DNA of 64,000 nt from Sphingomonadales bacterium (GCA_004173185.1 SEFZ01000015.1:1-64000); one strand, 5' to 3'; numbered from the stretch's first letter, positions 29,040-38,275 are shown. The notes: generated by a model not told the origin, from the letters alone. Numbers and translations are program-made.

Positions 29040-30569
29040 TCAAGCGGCGTGGAGCTGCTCGACGAAGCGGGCGGTGGCGCGCTCGAGTTCGGCTGCGCCC
29101 ATAGAGAGCGCGCTCGCTGCGGTAGAGACGCCTTCGGACAGGCGCTCGGTTTCACCGGCGACATGGGCGACGGCGCCGATACGCTCGGCCATGCGGGTAG
29201 CGCCAAGTGCGGTGTCGCGGGCATGCGCTTCGATCGCGAGCGCAGTCTGGCGCTGGCCATCGGCCTGAACGCGGATCGCTTCGGCGGCGTGGGCGACATT
29301 GGCGACGGTCGCGGTGATTTCGCCCAGCGAGCGATGCGCAACCGATGCGCCGGACTGGACGGTGCCGGCCAGGCTGCGGATCTCGTCGGTGGCCGAGCCG
29401 GTCTGGCTGGCGAGCAGTTTCACTTCATGCGCGACGACAGCAAAGCCGCGGCCGACATCGCCTGCGCGCGCCGCCTCGATCGTGGCGTTGAGCGCGAGCA
29501 GGTTGGTGCGCGAAGCGATCTCCTGGATCGATTCGGCAAAGCCGCTGATCGTGTCGGCGCGGTCCGAAAGCGCGCGCATCGTGGTCTCGCCCGAAGCCGA
29601 GATCGCTCTGGCATCGCCGCTGAGCGATGCCTGTTCGTCGGCGCGCGCGGCGATCGCAGCGATCGAGGCGGAGAGTTCGCGGACGCCGGCGGCGACGATC
29701 TCGGCGGCGTCGGAGGATTGTGCGGCGGTGGTTGCGGTCTCGGCAAGGTCACCGCTGGCGCGCTGCGCGAGCCCCGCGAGCTCATGTGCCGAGCGATCGA
29801 GCTGCCCGGCCGAATCGCTGACGCTGCGAACGACTGCGGCGACCGAACCCTGGAAGGCGGCGGCGAGCGTGAGCATCTCCCTGCGGCGGATCTGCGCCGC
29901 ATCCTGCTCGCCGGCTTCGCGGCGGGTGCGTTCGGCGCTTTCGCGGGCTTCAGCGGCGCGGATCGCCTCTACGGCGCCTTCGGCCTCGGCACGGCGGCTG
30001 TCGGCGACTTCGGCGAGACGCTCGCTTTCGCCGCGCGCGAGGCTCTGATCGGCCATCAGCCGGGCGAGCCGCACGGTGAGGTAGCTGAGCACCGCAAGCT
30101 GAAGGAGCACCGCCAGCGCATGAAATAATACGCGGCTGAAATTGCCGGTGCCGGCGAACACCCATTCGGGCATGAAATATTCAAAGGCCAGATGGTGGAA
30201 CGCAATCAGCACCGATGCGAGCGCGATCGGGCGCCAGTCGCACAGGATCGTGAGCGCCGCCAAAGCGACGAAGAAATACATATGCGCGTCCATCTGCCAC
30301 GGATGTCCGTTGAGCGCATAGACGCCGAGCGCTGGAACCGCGGCAGCGAGCGTGCCGACCACGAGCCGTGCGTGCTGATCGAAACGATGACGCACGGCCA
30401 TCAGCAATGGCAGCGCATTTGCGGCGATTCCGGCGACAAGCAGCGATCCGGTCCGGTCACTTCCGACCGTGAGCGCGATCAGCACCATCAGCGCGCATGA
30501 CAGGCAACTCGCCGCAACGAGGCCCTGAATGCCGCGCAGGCGCAGAAGATCGAGTTCGGCGGGCCTCAT
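29040..30569 (-). CDS. Methyl-accepting chemotaxis protein with six-helix membrane sensor
   Basis: 509 residues. The N-terminal ~190 residues hold six transmembrane helices and no large periplasmic domain, unlike classic chemoreceptors. Coiled-coil signalling helices follow, with the highly conserved hairpin ([34 protein letters not shown]) that binds CheA/CheW. The ATG at 30569 overlaps the stop of the preceding small ORF (ATGA). No che genes lie nearby. The ligand might be membrane-derived or redox-related; this cannot be decided here. Confidence 0.9.
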   Translation of the reverse strand: MRPAELDLLRLRGIQGLVAASCLSCALMVLIALTVGSDRTGSLLVAGIAANALPLLMAVRHRFDQHARLVVGTLAAAVPALGVYALNGHPWQMDAHMYFFVALAALTILCDWRPIALASVLIAFHHLAFEYFMPEWVFAGTGNFSRVLFHALAVLLQLAVLSYLTVRLARLMADQSLARGESERLAEVADSRRAEAEGAVEAIRAAEARESAERTRREAGEQDAAQIRRREMLTLAAAFQGSVAAVVRSVSDSAGQLDRSAHELAGLAQRASGDLAETATTAAQSSDAAEIVAAGVRELSASIAAIAARADEQASLSGDARAISASGETTMRALSDRADTISGFAESIQEIASRTNLLALNATIEAARAGDVGRGFAVVAHEVKLLASQTGSATDEIRSLAGTVQSGASVAHRSLGEITATVANVAHAAEAIRVQADGQRQTALAIEAHARDTALGATRMAERIGAVAHVAGETERLSEGVSTAASALSMGAAELERATARFVEQLHAA

Positions 30570-30880
30570 GCCGTAGCACCGCATTCGGCCGCGGGAGCGG
30601 CGAGGACGAGAACGCCCTTGCCGAACATTCCGGCGACCTGTGCCCGGGTTCCGGTGACGACCATGCTGTGCGGCAACGGCCCCCGGCTGAGCAGCAATGC
30701 CCCGCTGGATGTGGCGCGTGCGACCATGCCCTGTTCGGCGCCCGGCCACACCGGCACGAGCAGCATCCGCCCCTCAGCGGGCGGCGCCAATGCCAGCGCC
30801 GCCACCGTGCCAAACACGGCGGTGAGCTGTAGCGCGATGATCCGGAGGCCGGATGCAGCTGATCTGGGAGAGTTGATCAC
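30566..30880 (-). CDS. Small membrane-anchored protein coupled to the chemoreceptor
   Basis: 104 residues with one N-terminal hydrophobic helix ([21 protein letters not shown]) and a mostly extracytoplasmic tail ([37 protein letters not shown]). It starts with GTG at 30880 and lacks a strong ribosome-binding site; the stop overlaps the ATG of the chemoreceptor. Codon use is like its neighbours and the coupled stop/start supports a real gene. Possible accessory subunit for the sensor; unrecognised. Confidence 0.55.
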   Translation of the reverse strand: MINSPRSAASGLRIIALQLTAVFGTVAALALAPPAEGRMLLVPVWPGAEQGMVARATSSGALLLSRGPLPHSMVVTGTRAQVAGMFGKGVLVLAAPAAECGATA

Positions 30881-31104
30881 GTTTTGCAGCTATGCGCAGA
30901 GTGGTTATCGGGCGCTTAAACCAGCCCTACGGGACTACCCACTTTGAGCGTCTACGGGTTAGTGCGTAATGCCTTTGGCCGCACTCCCAAAAGGCTGTGT
31001 TGCCGATGGGCAACAGCGCTGTCCATTCCGGTCCGGCGTTTGAAGCCGTGGACCGTTCGCTTTCGTATCTTAGGAACCAATCCCCCACGGTTCCGGAGAA
31101 GATC

Positions 31105-31932
31105 ATGAAATTGCTTGCACTTAGCGCCGCCAGCATCCTCGCTATTGCTGCCCCCGCTTTCGCGCAGGATGCCGAATTCGATGGTCCCTATGTCGGCGCT
31201 TCGGTCGGTTATTCGTTCGGAGCCAATGATAAAGACGAGACGATCCGCTTCGATCGCGATCTGAACGGCAGCTTCGGCGATACCGTGGTCACGGCTGCTG
31301 CCGGGGCTCCCAACGCCTTTTCGCCCGGCTTTTGCGGTGGTGCAGCCAACACCAATGCACCGGCAGGAGGCTGTGCCAAGGACAAGCGCGGCTTCACCTT
31401 CGCGGCGCGTGCGGGCTATGACATGCAGATGGGCAGCTTCGTCGTCGGCGCAGTCGCCGAAATCGGCAAGGCCCGCGTGCGCGACAGCGTCAGTGCCTAT
31501 TCGACCACCCCGGCCAGCTACACCATGACCCGCGAGTTCGATCTGAACGCAGGGCTCCGTCTGCGCGCAGGCTATGTCGCGGGCAGCAAGACTTTGATCT
31601 ACGCAACCGGCGGACTGGCTTATGCCAAGATCGACCACCGCTTCGCCACGACCAACACCGCAAACTCGTTCACCGGGCGCGGCAAGGACGATGCATGGGG
31701 CTATGCGGCCGGCGGCGGCATCGAGCATAAGCTCGGCGGCAACGTCTCGGTGGGCGTGGAATATCTCTACACCAGCCTGAAGGACGACAAATATGTCGTG
31801 CGCGCGGGCGCTGGCACGGCTCCGGCAACCAATCCGTTCCTGCTGGCAGGCGCAGGCGGCACCGATTTCCGCCGCAGCGACGAGCGTTTCGACCATCACG
31901 CCGTCCGCGCGACGGTCGCGTACCGCTTCTAA
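31105..31932 (+). CDS. Outer-membrane beta-barrel protein, copy 2
   Basis: 275 residues and strongly similar to 28155-28982 throughout, including FDRDLNGSFGDTVV, the paired cysteines (SPGFC, AGGCAKD), RDSVSAYSTTPASY, and the C-terminal AGAGTAPATNPFLL and TVAYRF. The signal peptide ends near APAFAQ. The ATG at 31105 has GGAGAAG upstream, and a 220-bp AT-richer leader separates it from the chemoreceptor pair. Likely an abundant Omp31-like protein; whether it is a porin or a structural barrel is not known. Confidence 0.87.
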   Translation: MKLLALSAASILAIAAPAFAQDAEFDGPYVGASVGYSFGANDKDETIRFDRDLNGSFGDTVVTAAAGAPNAFSPGFCGGAANTNAPAGGCAKDKRGFTFAARAGYDMQMGSFVVGAVAEIGKARVRDSVSAYSTTPASYTMTREFDLNAGLRLRAGYVAGSKTLIYATGGLAYAKIDHRFATTNTANSFTGRGKDDAWGYAAGGGIEHKLGGNVSVGVEYLYTSLKDDKYVVRAGAGTAPATNPFLLAGAGGTDFRRSDERFDHHAVRATVAYRF

Positions 31933-31948
31933 GACGGGCGCGAACAAA

Positions 31949-31982
31949 AAAAGGGCCGGTGGAGCGATCCACCGGCCCTTTT
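31949..31982. terminator. Bidirectional terminator between outer-membrane protein 2 and gcrA
   Basis: 15-bp stem AAAAGGGCCGGTGGA / TCCACCGGCCCTTTT with GCGA loop; flanking A and T runs allow use from both sides. Confidence 0.9.
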
Positions 31983-31987
31983 CTATC

Positions 31988-32686
31988 TTAGCGGACGCGC
32001 GGGCCGCCAAAGGGCAGCGGCGGCGGCGGGCGGCGATCGCGGCGCGGGAGCTGCGCCTGATAGGCGTGGCCGCAATGCGAGACGCAATAGGGGAAGCCCG
32101 GATTCACCTTGTCGCCGCAGAAATGGAAGTCCGGCTCGCCCGGATGGCCGAGCGGCCATTTGCAGACGCGGTCGTTCAGATCGAGCAGGCCGGTCTTGCC
32201 AGCAATCGCTTCGCTGGGCTTGGCCGGAACCAGACGGCGCGGCGGGGCAGGGGTGCTCGGCGCGGATTGCTCGCCGGGGTTCTGACGCAGGAAGCCGCCG
32301 GGGCCGACCGAGCGCATCACCGGGGCATCGGCCTTGGGCACGGCAGCGGATGCGAGTTCGCCGGTCGCGCTGGGGGTCGATGTCGTCGCGTTCGAGCGCG
32401 GCGAAGGTTCAGGCGGCGATTCGGGCGGAGCGCTTGGCGCAGCAGCTACGGGCGCCGGCTTGGGCGCGGGCGCGGGTGCTGGTGCGGCGGGGGCGGCAGC
32501 CTTGGCCGCGGCCTTGGCTTCGTTCGGCTTTACCGGCGAGGGACGCGCGGGCAGGCCAAGGCGATGCGCCTTGCCGATAACGGCGTTGCGGCTCACGCCG
32601 CCCAGCTCTTCGGCGATCTGGGTGGCGGTCAGGCCGCTATCCCACATCTTTTTCAGCGTATCGATACGCTCGTCGGTCCAGCTCAC
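31988..32686 (-). CDS. gcrA: GcrA family cell cycle regulator
   Basis: Global cell-cycle transcription factor of alphaproteobacteria that works with sigma70 and CcrM-methylated GANTC sites. The 232 residues begin with the conserved HTH (MSWTDERIDTLKKMWDSGLT, SRNAVIGKAHRLGL), followed by a long Pro/Ala-rich linker (about 50-150) and the Cys/His-rich C-terminal domain (CKWPLGHPGEPDFHFCGD, YCVSHCGHAY). The linker is longer than in the Caulobacter protein (about 173 aa total). Confidence 0.96.
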   Translation of the reverse strand: MSWTDERIDTLKKMWDSGLTATQIAEELGGVSRNAVIGKAHRLGLPARPSPVKPNEAKAAAKAAAPAAPAPAPAPKPAPVAAAPSAPPESPPEPSPRSNATTSTPSATGELASAAVPKADAPVMRSVGPGGFLRQNPGEQSAPSTPAPPRRLVPAKPSEAIAGKTGLLDLNDRVCKWPLGHPGEPDFHFCGDKVNPGFPYCVSHCGHAYQAQLPRRDRRPPPPLPFGGPRVR

Positions 32687-32738
32687 GCGTCTTCCTTCAC
32701 CTTGCGGCTTTAGCGGGCAGCGGTTACGCGAACCAACA

Positions 32739-33581
32739 ATGTCCAGCCAGCCTGAAATCGGTCAAAACCTCCCCGAGCCCGGCGTTCCGGTGATCCGCAA
32801 CGTAAATTGGGGAGGTCTTCGTACGCTCTATATCAAGGAGGTGCGTCGATTCTTCAAGGTGCAGCTCCAGACAGTCTGGGCGCCGGCGATCACCACGCTC
32901 CTGTTTCTGGTGATTTTCAGCGTCGCTTTGGGTGGCGGCGGGCGCACCGTGACCCTGCAGGGCAACGAAATCCACTTCCCCAATTTCATCGCGCCGGGCC
33001 TGATCGTGATGGGAATGCTGCAAAATGCGTTCGCCAATGCGAGCTTTTCGTTGCTGGTCGGCAAGATTCAGGGGACGATCGTCGATTATCTGATGCCGCC
33101 GCTTTCCACTGCCGAGATGCTGGCGGGCATCGTCGGCGGGTCGGTGACGCGGGCATTCTGCGTTGGCGGCGCAGTGTGGCTGGCGATGGCGCTGTGGCCG
33201 GGCGTCACGGTTACGCCGCATCATCTATGGGCGATCCTGTGGTTCGGGCTGCTCGGCTCGGTGTTCCTGGCGCTGCTCGGCGTGCTGACCTCGACCTGGG
33301 CCGAGAAGTTCGATCACGCCGCAGCCGTGACCAATTTCGTCGTCGCGCCGCTGTCGCTGCTGTCGGGCACCTTCTACTCGGTCGAGAAATTGTCGCCGAT
33401 CTTCCAGACGATCAGCCATCTCAATCCGTTTTTCTACATCATCTCGGGCTTCCGATACGGCTTTCTCGGCGTGGCGGATTCGCCGATCCTGCTGGGCAGC
33501 GTGGTGATCCTCGGGATCGATATCGTGCTGGGTTTTGCCTGTTACTGGCTGCTGCGCAGCGGCTGGAAGATCAAGAGCTAG
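32739..33581 (+). CDS. ABC-2 type transporter permease
   Basis: 280 residues with six hydrophobic helices and the ABC-2 permease pattern: KEVRRFFKVQLQTVWAPAIT at the N-terminus, then FIAPGLIVMGMLQNAF, VDYLMPPLSTAEMLAG and LSLLSGTFYSVEKLSP before the last helices (HLNPFFYIISGFRYG). It is divergent from gcrA. No ATP-binding subunit lies next to it, so the ATPase partner must be elsewhere. Substrate could be a polysaccharide, lipid or drug. Confidence 0.87.
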   Translation: MSSQPEIGQNLPEPGVPVIRNVNWGGLRTLYIKEVRRFFKVQLQTVWAPAITTLLFLVIFSVALGGGGRTVTLQGNEIHFPNFIAPGLIVMGMLQNAFANASFSLLVGKIQGTIVDYLMPPLSTAEMLAGIVGGSVTRAFCVGGAVWLAMALWPGVTVTPHHLWAILWFGLLGSVFLALLGVLTSTWAEKFDHAAAVTNFVVAPLSLLSGTFYSVEKLSPIFQTISHLNPFFYIISGFRYGFLGVADSPILLGSVVILGIDIVLGFACYWLLRSGWKIKS

Positions 33582-33851
33582 CGTCCAGCTCCGCCAGTCG
33601 CGCGCGCGCCATGTCGATGACCAGCGCCTTGTCGATCTGCCAGTCGACCGGCACCTGAAAGCAGTTCTTGAAAACCTTGTACGCGGTCAGTCGCGGCGCG
33701 AAATCGGTGATCGCCTGTTCGCTGAACACCGCGAAGGTCATATGCTTCTGATAGGCCACGATCCCCGCGACATATTTGCCCGCTCGATGAATCGTCGGGA
33801 CGTTCCATTGTCGAGATACTCCTCGATCGAAGCGAATCGCGGTGCGGCCAT
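33571..33851 (-). pseudogene. DUF1801-family gene with internal deletion and frame change
   Basis: In one frame the ATG at 33851 gives MAAPRFASIEEYLD, the expected N-terminus of DUF1801 proteins. The rest of the domain is in another frame (WNVPTIHRAGKYVAG, AYQKHMTFAVF, VFKNCFQVPVDW, ending RARLAELDASS). Family members have about 28 more residues between these parts, so roughly 80 bp has been lost with a frame change. The 3' end overlaps the convergent permease gene by 11 bp. Likely non-functional. Confidence 0.7.
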
Positions 33852-33857
33852 GCGCCG

Positions 33858-34517
33858 TTATAGCCCGTGGCACGTGCCATATTGCACGTCGAACAGATGC
33901 GCGGGCGCGCATCGCCCGGCCAGCAGCGCTTCGATCCGGCGGACGCGCTGTTCGTTGGCGGCGGCGTGTTCATTCGGGTCGAGCGTGTCCGGCGTGATCA
34001 GCATCGCCACCAGGCTCAGATATTCGCGCTCGGAAAGATCGGCCACGTCGCGCCCGTAAAAGGTGCGCGCGGCCGCCGGAAAGCCGATCACCGGGCGGCC
34101 GTCGGGCGCTCCGAAGCTCGCCTGGTTGAGGAATATCTCAAGCTGCTCGTCCTTGGGAACGGCGGCATCAAAGGCGAAGCGCGCGATCAGGCTCTGTTCG
34201 ATCGTCGCGAAGCCGGGGCTGAACTCGTCGAAATAGAGCCGCCGGACCAAAGCCTGCGCGATCGAAGTCAGCCCCGCGCCGGGCGTGAAGAAGTCCAGGC
34301 CGTGATGGCTGTAAAAGCCGGGGTCCTCCACTGCGATCAGCGCGGCGCGGCGTCCTTCGGGGAGATCGGCCAGCTTGAGCGGGCGATCCGCCACCGAAGC
34401 GAGGATCGCCGGGGTCCGCTGCTGCGCGCGCCATACCGCCACGCCTTCATACGCTCCGAAAAGCGCGAGCATGTAGAGCGGCACGGACAGGAGCCGGAAC
34501 AGGCACGAACGGAACAT
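33858..34517 (-). CDS. GT51 transglycosylase domain protein (MtgA-like)
   Basis: 219 residues with one N-terminal membrane helix (LLSVPLYMLALFGAYEGVAVW) and a peptidoglycan glycosyltransferase domain. Motif 1 is VEDPGFYSHHGLDF with the catalytic Glu. Motif 2 is degenerate (TIEQSLIARF instead of STITQQ). Motif 3 is KDEQLEIFLNQASFG and the end is DLSEREYLSLVAML. No transpeptidase domain, so monofunctional. It may extend glycan strands; the weak motif 2 leaves some doubt about activity. Confidence 0.83.
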   Translation of the reverse strand: MFRSCLFRLLSVPLYMLALFGAYEGVAVWRAQQRTPAILASVADRPLKLADLPEGRRAALIAVEDPGFYSHHGLDFFTPGAGLTSIAQALVRRLYFDEFSPGFATIEQSLIARFAFDAAVPKDEQLEIFLNQASFGAPDGRPVIGFPAAARTFYGRDVADLSEREYLSLVAMLITPDTLDPNEHAAANEQRVRRIEALLAGRCAPAHLFDVQYGTCHGL

Positions 34518-34699
34518 GAAACCCTCGGGCGCTGACCATATCGGCGAGGTGCAGGGAGTCGATGCCGAATTTGCGGGCTAAACGGGCACGAAATGTCCCA
34601 TTTTATCAATCGAATGCGTCGGCAAGCGCCCCAAGCGCATCCGTTGCCGAAAATTGCCCGGTGGCATGGCGATCCCGCCCGTTACGATGCGGATGCCGT

Positions 34700-34902
34700 C
34701 ATCGACCTTGCGCAGCGCCGTGTGCGGGCGGACTTCCCGCTATCGAGCGGCGCGGACAGCGCATTGCCTCCTTGCCTTGCCCAATGCGCATGCCCCGCGA
34801 AACGATCCGCGCCGGGGCGGTGTTGCGCTACCCTGCACACCTCCGTAGAAGCACGTTTCGGCGGCCCCGAAGGCCGCTTTTTTTCGTTTGAGGAGATGCG
34901 AC
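34700..34902 (+). ncRNA. Candidate structured leader or small RNA before argD
   Basis: The 385-bp gap 34518-34902 has no supportable gene. Its right part contains GC-rich complementary stretches (GCCCCGCG near 34793, CGCCGGGGCG near 34809) and ends in an intrinsic terminator just 6 bp before the argD ribosome-binding site. This fits a small RNA, or an attenuated 5' leader of argD. The left boundary is a guess. Confidence 0.3.
34861..34884 (+). terminator. Intrinsic terminator immediately upstream of argD
   Basis: Stem GCGGCC / GGCCGC with loop CCGAA followed by seven T. It lies 6 bp before the AGGAG of argD, so it terminates any transcript entering argD unless bypassed. Confidence 0.85.
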
Positions 34903-36096
34903 GTGCCTATCACCCCGCTCATGCCCGTTTACCCACGGTGCGGTGTGCGACCGGTGCGAGGCGAGGGCGTCTATCTCTACGGTGAGCAGGGCGAGCAATA
35001 TCTCGATTTCGCCGCCGGGATCGCGGTCAACGCGCTCGGCCATGGCCACCCGCATCTGACCAAAGTGTTGCAGGATCAGGTCGCGACGCTGATGCACGTC
35101 TCCAATCTCTACGGCTCGCCGCAGGGTGAGGCGCTGGCGCAGCGGATCGTCGATGTGAGCTTTGCCGACACGGTGTTCTTCACCAACTCCGGCGTCGAGG
35201 CGATCGAGTGCGCGATCAAGACCGCGCGCCGCTATCACCATGTCGCGGGCAACCCGCAGCGCAACAAGCTGATCTGCTTCAAGAACGCCTTTCACGGGCG
35301 TTCGCTGGGCGCGATTTCGGCGACCGACGGCAAGATGCGCGACGGTTTCGAGCCGCTGCTGCCCGGATTCGATTATGTGAAGTTCAACGATCTCGAAGGC
35401 GCGCTGGCCGCGATCGATGACGAGACTGCCGGTTTCCTGGTCGAGACGGTGCAGGGCGAGGGCGGCATGACCGCGGGCACGCCGGAGTTCATCCAGGGTT
35501 TGCGCAAAGCGTGCGATGAACACGGCCTGTTGCTGATCCTCGACGAGATCCAGTGCGGCTATGGGCGTACCGGCAAGATGTGGGCCTATGAGCATTACGG
35601 CATCACGCCTGACATCATGACCGTGGCCAAGGGCATTGGCGGCGGCTTCCCGCTCGGCGCGTGCCTCGCGACCGAAGAGGCCGCGAAGGGCATGGTGTTC
35701 GGCACCCACGGCTCGACCTATGGCGGCAATCCGCTGGCGATGGCGGCCGGGAGTGCGGTGCTCGACGTGATGCTGGAGGAAGATTTCCTGCCGCATGTCG
35801 TCAAGATGGGCGAGCGCCTGCGCGCGGCTTTCGAGCAGCTTATCCCGAACCATGATCATCTGTTCGAAGAGATTCGCGGCAAGGGCCTGATGCTCGGCAT
35901 CAAGATGAAGGACAGCGTCGTCAGCCGCGATTTCGTGGCGCATCTGCGCGACAATCACGGGCTGCTGACGGTCGCTGCGGGCGAGAACGTCTTCCGCGTG
36001 CTGCCGCCGCTGGTGATCAACGAGGATCACATCGCCGAGTGCATCGAGCGCCTCAGCGCCGGTGCCCGCGCTTTCGCGCCGCCGAGCGATGATTAA
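34903..36096 (+). CDS. argD: Acetylornithine/succinyldiaminopimelate aminotransferase
   Basis: Class III PLP aminotransferase of arginine synthesis, 397 residues. Seen: YLDFAAGIAVNALGHGHPHL near the start, FFTNSGVEAIECAIKTAR, ETVQGEGGM, LLLILDEIQCGYGRTGKM with the PLP Asp, and the PLP lysine in TVAKGIGGGFPLGAC. The GTG at 34903 is preferred because GAGGAG lies 7 nt upstream; a TTG in front of that site would place the ribosome-binding site inside the gene. It overlaps the next small gene by 8 bp and is co-directional with argF. Confidence 0.95.
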   Translation: MPITPLMPVYPRCGVRPVRGEGVYLYGEQGEQYLDFAAGIAVNALGHGHPHLTKVLQDQVATLMHVSNLYGSPQGEALAQRIVDVSFADTVFFTNSGVEAIECAIKTARRYHHVAGNPQRNKLICFKNAFHGRSLGAISATDGKMRDGFEPLLPGFDYVKFNDLEGALAAIDDETAGFLVETVQGEGGMTAGTPEFIQGLRKACDEHGLLLILDEIQCGYGRTGKMWAYEHYGITPDIMTVAKGIGGGFPLGACLATEEAAKGMVFGTHGSTYGGNPLAMAAGSAVLDVMLEEDFLPHVVKMGERLRAAFEQLIPNHDHLFEEIRGKGLMLGIKMKDSVVSRDFVAHLRDNHGLLTVAAGENVFRVLPPLVINEDHIAECIERLSAGARAFAPPSDD

Positions 36097-36304
36097 GCGC
36101 GTCGCGGCAGCGGTGATGCTGCTGCTCGGTCTGTGCGGGCTGTGGCCGCTGGTCTACGGCACGTGGATGGTCAGCACGCTGCCCAGCGATCAGCTTTCGC
36201 TGAGCGACACGCTGGGTGTGCTGCTGACGGCAATCGTTGCAGCAGGCTCTGCCTTGGTCGTCGGCGCGGCGTGGTTGTTCAGCACGACAAAGCGGGACGG
36301 ATGA
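36089..36304 (+). CDS. Small two-helix membrane protein between argD and argF
   Basis: 71 residues with two hydrophobic helices ([20 protein letters not shown] and [23 protein letters not shown] in part). The ATG at 36089 lies inside the argD end, and the TGA at 36304 overlaps the argF ATG (ATGA). The double overlap implies translational coupling from argD through this gene to argF. Unrecognised; it may merely serve the coupling or be a membrane accessory. Confidence 0.6.
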   Translation: MIKRVAAAVMLLLGLCGLWPLVYGTWMVSTLPSDQLSLSDTLGVLLTAIVAAGSALVVGAAWLFSTTKRDG

Positions 36305-37221
36305 TGCGGCATTTCCTCGACCTCTCCGATGCCGGGGGCGATGCTGTCGCGGCGATGCTTGCCGATGCGATCGATCGCAAGGCGGCGCGTATGGGCTTTC
36401 CCAAGGGGCAGCCGGATAGCGATGCGCCGCTTGCGGGCCGCGTGCTGGCCATGGTGTTCGAGAAGAACTCGACTCGCACCCGTGTTTCGTTCGACATGGC
36501 GATCCGCCAGCTTGGCGGCACCAGCATCGCGATGGATTCGGGCTCGATGCAGCTCGGACGCGGCGAAAGCATCGCCGATACCGCGCGCGTCCTTTCGGGC
36601 TATGTCGACGCCATCATGATCCGCACCGACGATCACCAGAAGGTGGTCGACATGGCGCAATATGCCAGCGTGCCGGTGATCAACGGGCTGACCGATGCGT
36701 CGCATCCCTGCCAGATCATGGCCGATCTGCTGACGATCATCGAAAGCGGGCATCCGCTGCCGGGCCTCAAGGTCGCGTGGCTGGGCGATGGCAACAATGT
36801 GCTGGCGTCGATCATGGAAGCCGCTGGCCTGATGCATTTCGACGTGGTTGCCGCATGCCCGCAGGGCTATCAGCCGAGCGACAGCGATGTTGCCCGTGGC
36901 AAGGGGCGCGCGAAAGTCGTGGGCACTGCGCGCGAAGCTGCCGAGGGCGCGGACATCATCGTCACGGACACTTGGATTTCGATGGGACAGGCGCATGCCG
37001 AGACCAAGCTTGCGGCGATGATGCCGTTCCAGGTCGATGCCGCGCTGATGGCGCTGGCCAAGCCCGACGCCAAATTCCTCCACTGCCTGCCCGCGCATCG
37101 CGAGGAGGAAGTGACCAGCGAAGTGATCGACGGGCCGCAATCGCTGATCTGGCAGGAGGCCGAAAACCGGCTTCATGCGCAGAAATCGGTGCTGCGCTGG
37201 TGCTTCGGCCAAATCGGCTGA
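36301..37221 (+). CDS. argF: Ornithine carbamoyltransferase
   Basis: Makes citrulline from ornithine and carbamoyl phosphate. The 306 residues show the carbamoyl-phosphate site ([15 protein letters not shown]), the [19 protein letters not shown] segment in parts, [16 protein letters not shown], the ornithine loop DTWISMGQ and the [18 protein letters not shown] signature. The ATG at 36301 overlaps the upstream stop. No other arg gene follows. Confidence 0.97.
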   Translation: MMRHFLDLSDAGGDAVAAMLADAIDRKAARMGFPKGQPDSDAPLAGRVLAMVFEKNSTRTRVSFDMAIRQLGGTSIAMDSGSMQLGRGESIADTARVLSGYVDAIMIRTDDHQKVVDMAQYASVPVINGLTDASHPCQIMADLLTIIESGHPLPGLKVAWLGDGNNVLASIMEAAGLMHFDVVAACPQGYQPSDSDVARGKGRAKVVGTAREAAEGADIIVTDTWISMGQAHAETKLAAMMPFQVDAALMALAKPDAKFLHCLPAHREEEVTSEVIDGPQSLIWQEAENRLHAQKSVLRWCFGQIG

Positions 37222-37290
37222 GCACCCGGGCGAGTTGAAGCCGGCAATCCGCTTCATATATCTACCCAGAACCCCGAAAACCCGCGCATG

Positions 37291-37323
37291 CTGAACTGTC
37301 GAAGCAATCTTCGACAGGGTCAG
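37291..37323. repeat. Palindromic repeat related to CCTGAGCTTGTCGAAG
   Basis: CTGAACTGTCGAAG (37291-37304) and CTTCGACAGGGTCAG (37309-37323) form a tight hairpin with loop CAAT just upstream of hslO. It may double as a terminator for argF, though no T-run follows. Confidence 0.75.
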
Positions 37324-37345
37324 GGTGGGCGGTGGAGACAATATC

Positions 37346-38275
37346 ATGGCGACGTCCGCCCCCACGCCCACCGAACTCGATTTCGTACTCGGCTTCACGA
37401 TTCCCGATCGCCACGCCCGTGGCCGCATCGCGCGGCTGGGGCCGGTGCTCGACGAGATTCTGTCAGCACATAATTATCCCGATCCGATCGAGCGGCTGCT
37501 TGCCGAAGCGCTGACGCTTACCGCGTTGCTGGGCTCGACGCTCAAGCAGCAGACGGGCGGCCAGATGACGCTCCAAGCGCAGACGCAGGGCGGCATCGTG
37601 AAGCTGCTGGTGTGCGATTACAAAAATGGCGAGCTGCGCGGCTATGTGCAGTTCGATGCCGATCGCCTTGCCCAGCTCGGCAAGAATCCCTCGGTCTATG
37701 CGCTGTTCAACAAGGGCCATCTGGCGATCACTTTCGATCAGGAGACCAGCAAGGAGCGCTATCAGGGCATCGTGCCGCTCGATGGAGATACGATCGGGCA
37801 GGCGGCGGAAAGCTATTTCCTCCAGTCGGAGCAGATTCCCAGCCTCGTGCGCATCGGCTTGGGCCGCGATGCCGAGGGCAAGCGCATCGCGGGCGGCATC
37901 TTCCTCCAGCATCTTCCCGAGGGTGAAGTGGGCCGCGAGCGGCTGCACACGCGGCTCGACCATCCCGAATGGGAGCATGTCGAGGCGCTGGCATCGACGA
38001 TGGGCGCGGACGAACTGGCGGATGCGAGCATTCCGCTGGAGACGCTCGTGTGGCGGCTGTTCAACGAGGAATCCGAAGTCCGCGTTATGCCCGGCGTGGC
38101 GCTGTCACGCGGGTGCCGCTGCGACGGGGAATATATCCGGCAAGTATTGGGGAAATTCCCCGAAGCCGATCGCGCGACGATGGCTGACGAGAAGGGCGTG
38201 ATCTCCGTCGATTGCGCTTTTTGTTCGAAGCAATTCCCAGTTCGGGTGAGTGACTTCGTTTCACCCCCGTTGTAA
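37346..38275 (+). CDS. hslO: Redox-regulated holdase chaperone Hsp33
   Basis: 309 residues. Zinc-bound when reduced, and active as a chaperone after oxidation. The core includes RGRIARLGPVLDEILSAHNY, GQMTLQAQTQGGIVKLLV, GYLQ-type segments and SYFLQSEQIPS. The redox switch is a CxC (GCRCDGEY) and a CxxC (CAFCSK) near the C-terminus with the normal spacing. The ATG at 37346 has GGAG about 10 nt upstream; a GTG at 37325 is less likely. Monocistronic. Confidence 0.95.
   Translation: MATSAPTPTELDFVLGFTIPDRHARGRIARLGPVLDEILSAHNYPDPIERLLAEALTLTALLGSTLKQQTGGQMTLQAQTQGGIVKLLVCDYKNGELRGYVQFDADRLAQLGKNPSVYALFNKGHLAITFDQETSKERYQGIVPLDGDTIGQAAESYFLQSEQIPSLVRIGLGRDAEGKRIAGGIFLQHLPEGEVGRERLHTRLDHPEWEHVEALASTMGADELADASIPLETLVWRLFNEESEVRVMPGVALSRGCRCDGEYIRQVLGKFPEADRATMADEKGVISVDCAFCSKQFPVRVSDFVSPPL

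Noticed and set aside
34593..34985. Plus-strand frame through the argD leader
   Set aside because: Pro/Arg/Cys-rich, crosses an intrinsic terminator and runs into argD in the wrong frame.
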